Assembly: GCF_006386545.1 (NCBI RefSeq)
Contig: NZ_SWAR01000004.1
Coordinates: 1-64,000, forward strand
DNA from: Methylibium rhizosphaerae
Lineage (GTDB): Bacteria > Pseudomonadota > Gammaproteobacteria > Burkholderiales > Burkholderiaceae_C
Direction of reading: 5' to 3'
DNA: 64,000 nucleotides
Under the pieces are notes generated by a model. That model ran no database searches and was not told the DNA's origin. It worked only from the letters and a program-made list of their open reading frames with translations. Numbering within the stretch: position 1 is the stretch's first letter; every line of letters starts with the position of its first letter. Made by a program: the position numbers and the translations under genes. Positions 60,059-64,000 of this stretch are shown one piece after another.

Positions 60059-61276
60059 ATGCCTGCCTACCGCTTCGAAGCCGTCGACGCCGCCGGCCGT
60101 GCCACCAAGGGCCTGCTGGAGGCCGACAACGCCAAGGCCGCCCGCGCGCAACTGAGGGCACAGGCGCTGGTGCCGCTCGAAGTCACCCAGGTGGCCTCGG
60201 AAGCGGCCAACACCGGGCAGTTCTCCTTCGGCCGCGGCCGGGCGTTCAGCGCCACGGCGCTGGCCATCTGGACGCGGCAGCTCGCCGGCTTGGTGGGCTC
60301 GGGCCTGCCGCTCGAACGTGCACTCACCGCCCTGGCCGACGAGGCCGAGGATCCCAAGCAGCGCGAGCTGCTCGCGCACATGCGCGCCGAGGTCAACGCC
60401 GGCGCCCCGTTCGCGCGCGCGCTGGCGAGCGCACCGCGCGAGTTCGACGAGGTGTACCGCGCGGTGGTGGCTGCCGGCGAACAGAGCGGCCAGCTCGGCA
60501 CGGTGCTCGACAAGCTGGCCGACGACCTGGAAGAACGCCAGGCGCTGAAGGCCAAGCTCATCGGCGCGGCGCTGTACCCGGCCATCGTGTCCATCGTGGC
60601 CGTGGTGATCGTCGTGTTCCTGGTCACCTATGTGGTGCCGCAGGTGGCCAGCGTCTTCGCCGGCTCCAAGCGCGCCCTGCCCTTCCTCACCAGCGCCATG
60701 CTGGCCATCAGCGGCTTCGTGCGCAGCTGGGGCTGGTTCATGCTGCTGGCCATTGCCGGCGGCGTGGGTTCGCTGCTCTATGCACGCCGCAACGAAGCCT
60801 TCCGCGAGCGCTTCGACGCCTTCTGGCTCACGCTGCCGCTGATCGGCCGGCTCTCGCGCGGCTACAACGCCGCCCGTTTTGCCGGCACGCTGGCCATGCT
60901 GGCCGGCGCCGGCGTGCCCATCCTGAAGGCGCTGCAGGCCGGCGCCGAGACGCTGTCGAACCGCGCGATGCGCGCCGACGCCATGGATGCGCTGGTGCAG
61001 GTGCGCGAAGGCGCGCCGCTGGCCTCGGCACTCGCCGGCAAGAAGCGCTTCCCCGGCCTGCTCGCCATGTTCGCGCGGCTGGGCGAACAGACCGGCCAGC
61101 TGCCGGTCATGCTGCAGCGCGCCGCGGTGCAGCTGGGCGCCGAAGTGCAGCGCCGCGCCATGGCGCTGGCCACCATCCTGGAGCCGCTGCTGATCGTGGT
61201 GATGGGCATGGTGGTGATGCTGATCGTGCTGGCGGTGCTGCTGCCGATCATCCAGCTCAATACCTGGGTGAAGTAG
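60059..61276 (+). CDS. gspF: Type II secretion inner-membrane protein GspF
   Basis: A 405-residue platform protein. MPAYRFEAVDAAGRATKGLLEADNA.. is the standard N-terminus, so ATG at 60059 is chosen over 59990. Two T2SSF domains (about 70-190 and 270-395), each with ARALASAPREFDEVYRAVVAAGEQSGQL or the matching FPGLLAMFARLGEQTGQL; three membrane helices. Last gene of the gsp operon. Confidence 0.96.
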   Translation: MPAYRFEAVDAAGRATKGLLEADNAKAARAQLRAQALVPLEVTQVASEAANTGQFSFGRGRAFSATALAIWTRQLAGLVGSGLPLERALTALADEAEDPKQRELLAHMRAEVNAGAPFARALASAPREFDEVYRAVVAAGEQSGQLGTVLDKLADDLEERQALKAKLIGAALYPAIVSIVAVVIVVFLVTYVVPQVASVFAGSKRALPFLTSAMLAISGFVRSWGWFMLLAIAGGVGSLLYARRNEAFRERFDAFWLTLPLIGRLSRGYNAARFAGTLAMLAGAGVPILKALQAGAETLSNRAMRADAMDALVQVREGAPLASALAGKKRFPGLLAMFARLGEQTGQLPVMLQRAAVQLGAEVQRRAMALATILEPLLIVVMGMVVMLIVLAVLLPIIQLNTWVK

Positions 61277-61287
61277 CCCACCCCCTA

Positions 61288-61316
61288 CGGCCTTCGGCCG
61301 CCCCCTCAAGGGGGCG
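61288..61316. terminator. Twin hairpin after gspF
   Basis: CGGCC-TTC-GGCCG (61288-61300) is followed immediately by CGCCCCCT-CA-AGGGGGCG (61299-61316). GC-rich, no T run. It may terminate the gsp transcript or be a dispersed intergenic repeat. The remainder of 61277-61515 shows no gene. Confidence 0.5.
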
Positions 61317-61515
61317 ACGCTGGCGGACCGGCGGAGCCGGATCCGCGGCGTCTACTCCCTCGCTGCTTCTTTTGGTCGCTGCTGCGGCTTGTAGCGGTGT
61401 TGTGGCGGGGGTGGCGCGAAGGGCTCTCAACAATCGAAACGCTGGGCGACATCTCGTCGATACGTTCGCCTTCCACACTGAGGCTTCCCAATGAAGCGAA
61501 TGAAGGAAGGTTCCG

Positions 61516-61959
61516 ATGATGATGACTCCCGAGCAGATCGCGCTGGTGCAGCAGAGCTTTGCCCGCGTGGCGCCGATCGCGCCGCAGGCGGCGGCGATCT
61601 TCTATGACAAGCTCTTCGCGGCCGATCCGTCGCTGCGGGCGATGTTCCGCGGCGACATGGCGGCGCAGGGCGAGGCGCTGATGCGCATGATCGCGGCCGC
61701 GGTGCGCACGCTGGACCAGCCGGAGCACCTGGTGCCGGTGCTTCGCAACCTCGGCCGCCGGCACGACGCCTATGGCGTGAAGCCGCAGCACTACGACACG
61801 GTGGGCGGCGCGCTGATCGCCACGCTCGAGCAGGGGCTGGGCCCGGCCTTCGACATGCCCACGCGGGCCGCCTGGGTCGCGATGTACACGATGGTCAGCC
61901 GCACCATGCAGGCGGCCGTGCCGCAGCAGGAGCAGGAGCAGATGGCCGCGGCCGCCTGA
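61516..61959 (+). CDS. Single-domain globin (Vitreoscilla-haemoglobin-like)
   Basis: A 147-residue haem protein of the three-over-three bacterial globin group related to flavohaemoglobin haem domains. Tyr30 (B10), Phe44 (CD1), Gln51 (E7) and the proximal His83 in LGRRHDAYGVKPQHY occupy the expected positions; no reductase domain follows. Likely binds oxygen or NO. Preceded by an AAGGAAGG ribosome site. Tail to tail with the kinase, 13 bp apart. Confidence 0.9.
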   Translation: MMMTPEQIALVQQSFARVAPIAPQAAAIFYDKLFAADPSLRAMFRGDMAAQGEALMRMIAAAVRTLDQPEHLVPVLRNLGRRHDAYGVKPQHYDTVGGALIATLEQGLGPAFDMPTRAAWVAMYTMVSRTMQAAVPQQEQEQMAAAA

Positions 61960-61972
61960 AGGCGCGCTTGGT

Positions 61973-64000
61973 TCAGGCCAGCGGCAGGGGCGCCGGTGCC
62001 GGCGCCTCCAGACAGGCGAACACCTGCTGCAGCAACTCGGACGGTGCGAACGGCTTCTCGAGGCAGGCGCAGCCGGTCTCCTGGAGGAATTCGCGCGCGC
62101 CGGTGGACAGGGTGTCGCCGGTGACGAACACGAAGCGCCGCGCCAGCGCCGGATGCCGCTCGCAGCACAGGCGCCACAGGCCCGGGCCGTCCATGCCCGG
62201 CATGCGCAGGTCGCACACCACCGCATCGAAACGCGCCTCCTGCAGGAGCTCCAGCGCCACCTCGCCGGACTCGGCGGTGGCCACCTCGATCTGCTGGGTC
62301 TCGAGCACCTCGCGGATCAGCTCGCACAGCTGCGGCTCGTCGTCCACCACCAGCACCCGCCACACCGCCATGTCGGTGTCGAGCGCCAGCAGCGGGGGCG
62401 GCTCGGGCGCCAGCGCCTCGGTCGCCGCCACCGGAATGCTGAGCCGGAAGCTCGCACCGGTGTCGAACGGGCTGCGCTCCTCGAGCGCCAGCTCGCCGCC
62501 GTGCTCGCGCGCGACCGAACGCGACACCGCGAGGCCGAGCCCCGTGCCGGCGCCTTCGGGCTTGGTCGTGTAGAACGGATCGAAGATGCGCGGCCGGTGC
62601 TCCGGCGCGACACCCGGGCCGTTGTCGGCCACCCGCAGCCACACCCGCGGCGTGCGGTTCGGCCGCGTGGCCTCCACGCCAGTCTCCACCCTCAGCACGC
62701 GCGGCGGTCCGCAGGTCGCCAGGGCCTGCTGCGCATTGACCAGCAGGTTGAGCACCACCTGGCCGACCTGGTCGGCATCGGCCACCACCTCGGGCAGGCC
62801 TTCGGCCAGCCGCAGGTCCACCACGATGCCGCTGGTGCGCAGGTTGTACTGCAGCAGGTCCACCGCGCCGCGCACCATGTCGTTGACCTGCACCGGCGCG
62901 CGGGCGCCGGGCTTCTGCCGCGCCATCGACAGGAAGGTGCGCACGATGCGCCCGCAGCGTTCGGCCGCCTCGCGGATGCTGGCCGCGTCGGCCTGCAGCA
63001 CCGGGTCGCGGCACTTCGATTCCAGCAGGCTGGCGCGCCCCATCACGATGGCCAGCGGGTTGTTCAGCTCGTGGGCCACGCCGGCGAGCAGGCTGCCCAT
63101 GGCGGTGAGCTTCTCGCTCTGCCGCAGGGCCTCGCGCTGGCGCTCGATTTCGCGCGCGGCCTGGCGGCGGTCGGTGAGGTCGCTCAGCGACGCGGTGAAA
63201 TGGTCCTGCCCTTCCACCTGAGTGCGCCACAGCACCATCTCCACCGGGAACTCGGTGCCGTCGGCCCGCAGCGCCTCGATCTCCATGCGCCTGCCCAGCA
63301 CGTGCGACTGGCCACCCGCGCCGATGCGCCCCATGCCGGCGATGTGCGCGGCGCGAAACCGCTCGGGGATGATGAGGTCGGACACCAGCTGCCCGATCAC
63401 CGCCTCGCGGGCGCGGCCGAACATCGTTTCGGCCGCCGGGTTGAACTCGACGACGCGGCCGGTCGCGTCGGTGGAGATGAGCGCGACCAGCGCATGGTCG
63501 ACGATGGAAGACTTGAGCTGCTCGGTGGCCTGCAGCTGCGCGAGCCGCGCCTGCAGTTCCAGCTCATGGTGCTTCAGCTCGGTGAGGTCGCGGTTGAAGG
63601 CCAGGACGGCGCTCACCGGCTGGCCGGGCGCCGCGTACGGCCGCACCGTTTCCTGCACGTAGCGGCGGCCCCGCGCCGGGTAGTCGCGCCAGCCCTCCCA
63701 GCGCATCGACTCGCCGGCCATGATGCGGTCGATCACCGGGCGGTACAGCGCGAAGGCCTCCTCGCCCACCACCTCCGCCACCGTGCGGCCGAGCACCTGG
63801 CCGGCCTCCAGGCCCATGAAGCTCAGGAACTCATGGTTGACATAGACGTAGCGGAAGGCGGTGTTCACCGCCACCACGCGGCCGGGCACGCTGTCGAGCA
63901 CCGCCTTGAGCATGCCCAGGTCGGGCGCGGGCAGCTCGGTGGTGTCGCCCACGCCCGGCGCCACCGGATGCAGGAAGGACGGGATGCCTGGCGCGGGCCC
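61973..64000 (-). CDS. Hybrid sensor histidine kinase with PAS domains (5' end possibly outside window)
   Basis: Soluble multidomain kinase: PAS 1 (FRYVYVNHEFLSFMGL), PAS 2 (GRVVEFNPAAETMFGR), HisKA with His in VAHELNNPLAIVMG, HATPase with NLLVNAQQAL, DNGPGV and GTGLGLAVSRSVA, and a C-terminal receiver domain with DLRMPGMDG. No membrane helix is visible. A GTG at 63964 lacks a ribosome site and the frame is open to the window edge, so the true start may lie outside. Its signal is unknown; no response regulator is adjacent in the window. Confidence 0.9.
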   Translation of the reverse strand, partial: GPAPGIPSFLHPVAPGVGDTTELPAPDLGMLKAVLDSVPGRVVAVNTAFRYVYVNHEFLSFMGLEAGQVLGRTVAEVVGEEAFALYRPVIDRIMAGESMRWEGWRDYPARGRRYVQETVRPYAAPGQPVSAVLAFNRDLTELKHHELELQARLAQLQATEQLKSSIVDHALVALISTDATGRVVEFNPAAETMFGRAREAVIGQLVSDLIIPERFRAAHIAGMGRIGAGGQSHVLGRRMEIEALRADGTEFPVEMVLWRTQVEGQDHFTASLSDLTDRRQAAREIERQREALRQSEKLTAMGSLLAGVAHELNNPLAIVMGRASLLESKCRDPVLQADAASIREAAERCGRIVRTFLSMARQKPGARAPVQVNDMVRGAVDLLQYNLRTSGIVVDLRLAEGLPEVVADADQVGQVVLNLLVNAQQALATCGPPRVLRVETGVEATRPNRTPRVWLRVADNGPGVAPEHRPRIFDPFYTTKPEGAGTGLGLAVSRSVAREHGGELALEERSPFDTGASFRLSIPVAATEALAPEPPPLLALDTDMAVWRVLVVDDEPQLCELIREVLETQQIEVATAESGEVALELLQEARFDAVVCDLRMPGMDGPGLWRLCCERHPALARRFVFVTGDTLSTGAREFLQETGCACLEKPFAPSELLQQVFACLEAPAPAPLPLA

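Overview
The window is high-GC chromosomal DNA of a betaproteobacterium, most likely order Burkholderiales and perhaps the Rubrivivax/Leptothrix (Sphaerotilaceae) group. This is inferred from gene content: mlaFEDACB with mlaA inside the cluster, coq7, pilMNOPQ next to mrcA and aroKB, a Porin_4-type porin and a complete gsp locus. No search was run, so the genus is a guess. No rRNA, intact tRNA or CRISPR array is present.

Region 1 (1-4296) is an accessory island. It holds the edge of an insertion sequence, an HNH-like protein, a proteasome-like Ntn hydrolase broken by one in-frame stop, a small serine recombinase with repeated GGCTCA motifs upstream, a 26-residue membrane peptide and a membrane/coiled-coil protein. 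It ends at a degenerate 3' half of tRNA-Pro, which looks like a displaced attachment site. The island looks less GC-rich than the rest, by eye only.

Region 2 (4346-10101) is central carbon metabolism. tal-pgi-HAD phosphatase run leftward, divergent from zwf-hexR, with a perfect HexR-like palindrome just before zwf. Region 3 (10139-14122) is the MlaFEDACB phospholipid transport operon. Region 4 (14268-20525) is gltBD (glutamate synthase). A RAYT transposase (20639-21343) follows.

Region 5 (21394-31320) is one long leftward set: pilMNOPQ, an Ig-repeat lipoprotein, aroK, aroB and dgt. Region 6 (31578-35760) has mrcA (PBP1a), cyaY, the tiny lipoprotein gene lptM and lysA. Region 7 (35777-44126) is a seven-gene peptide-type ABC transporter operon with two binding proteins and an M20 amidohydrolase; a porin (44280-45284) lies upstream.

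Region 8 (45558-49812) has coq7, an OsmC-type peroxidase, a probable small RNA with an anti-Shine-Dalgarno hairpin loop, ilvA, and a CobT-like protein whose catalytic glutamates appear replaced. Region 9 (49852-61276) is a type II secretion locus: gspC divergent from gspGHIJKLMNDEF, mostly coupled by ATGA overlaps. A single-domain globin and a hybrid histidine kinase, tail to tail, close the window. Apart from the island, this is mostly conserved core genome with tight operons.
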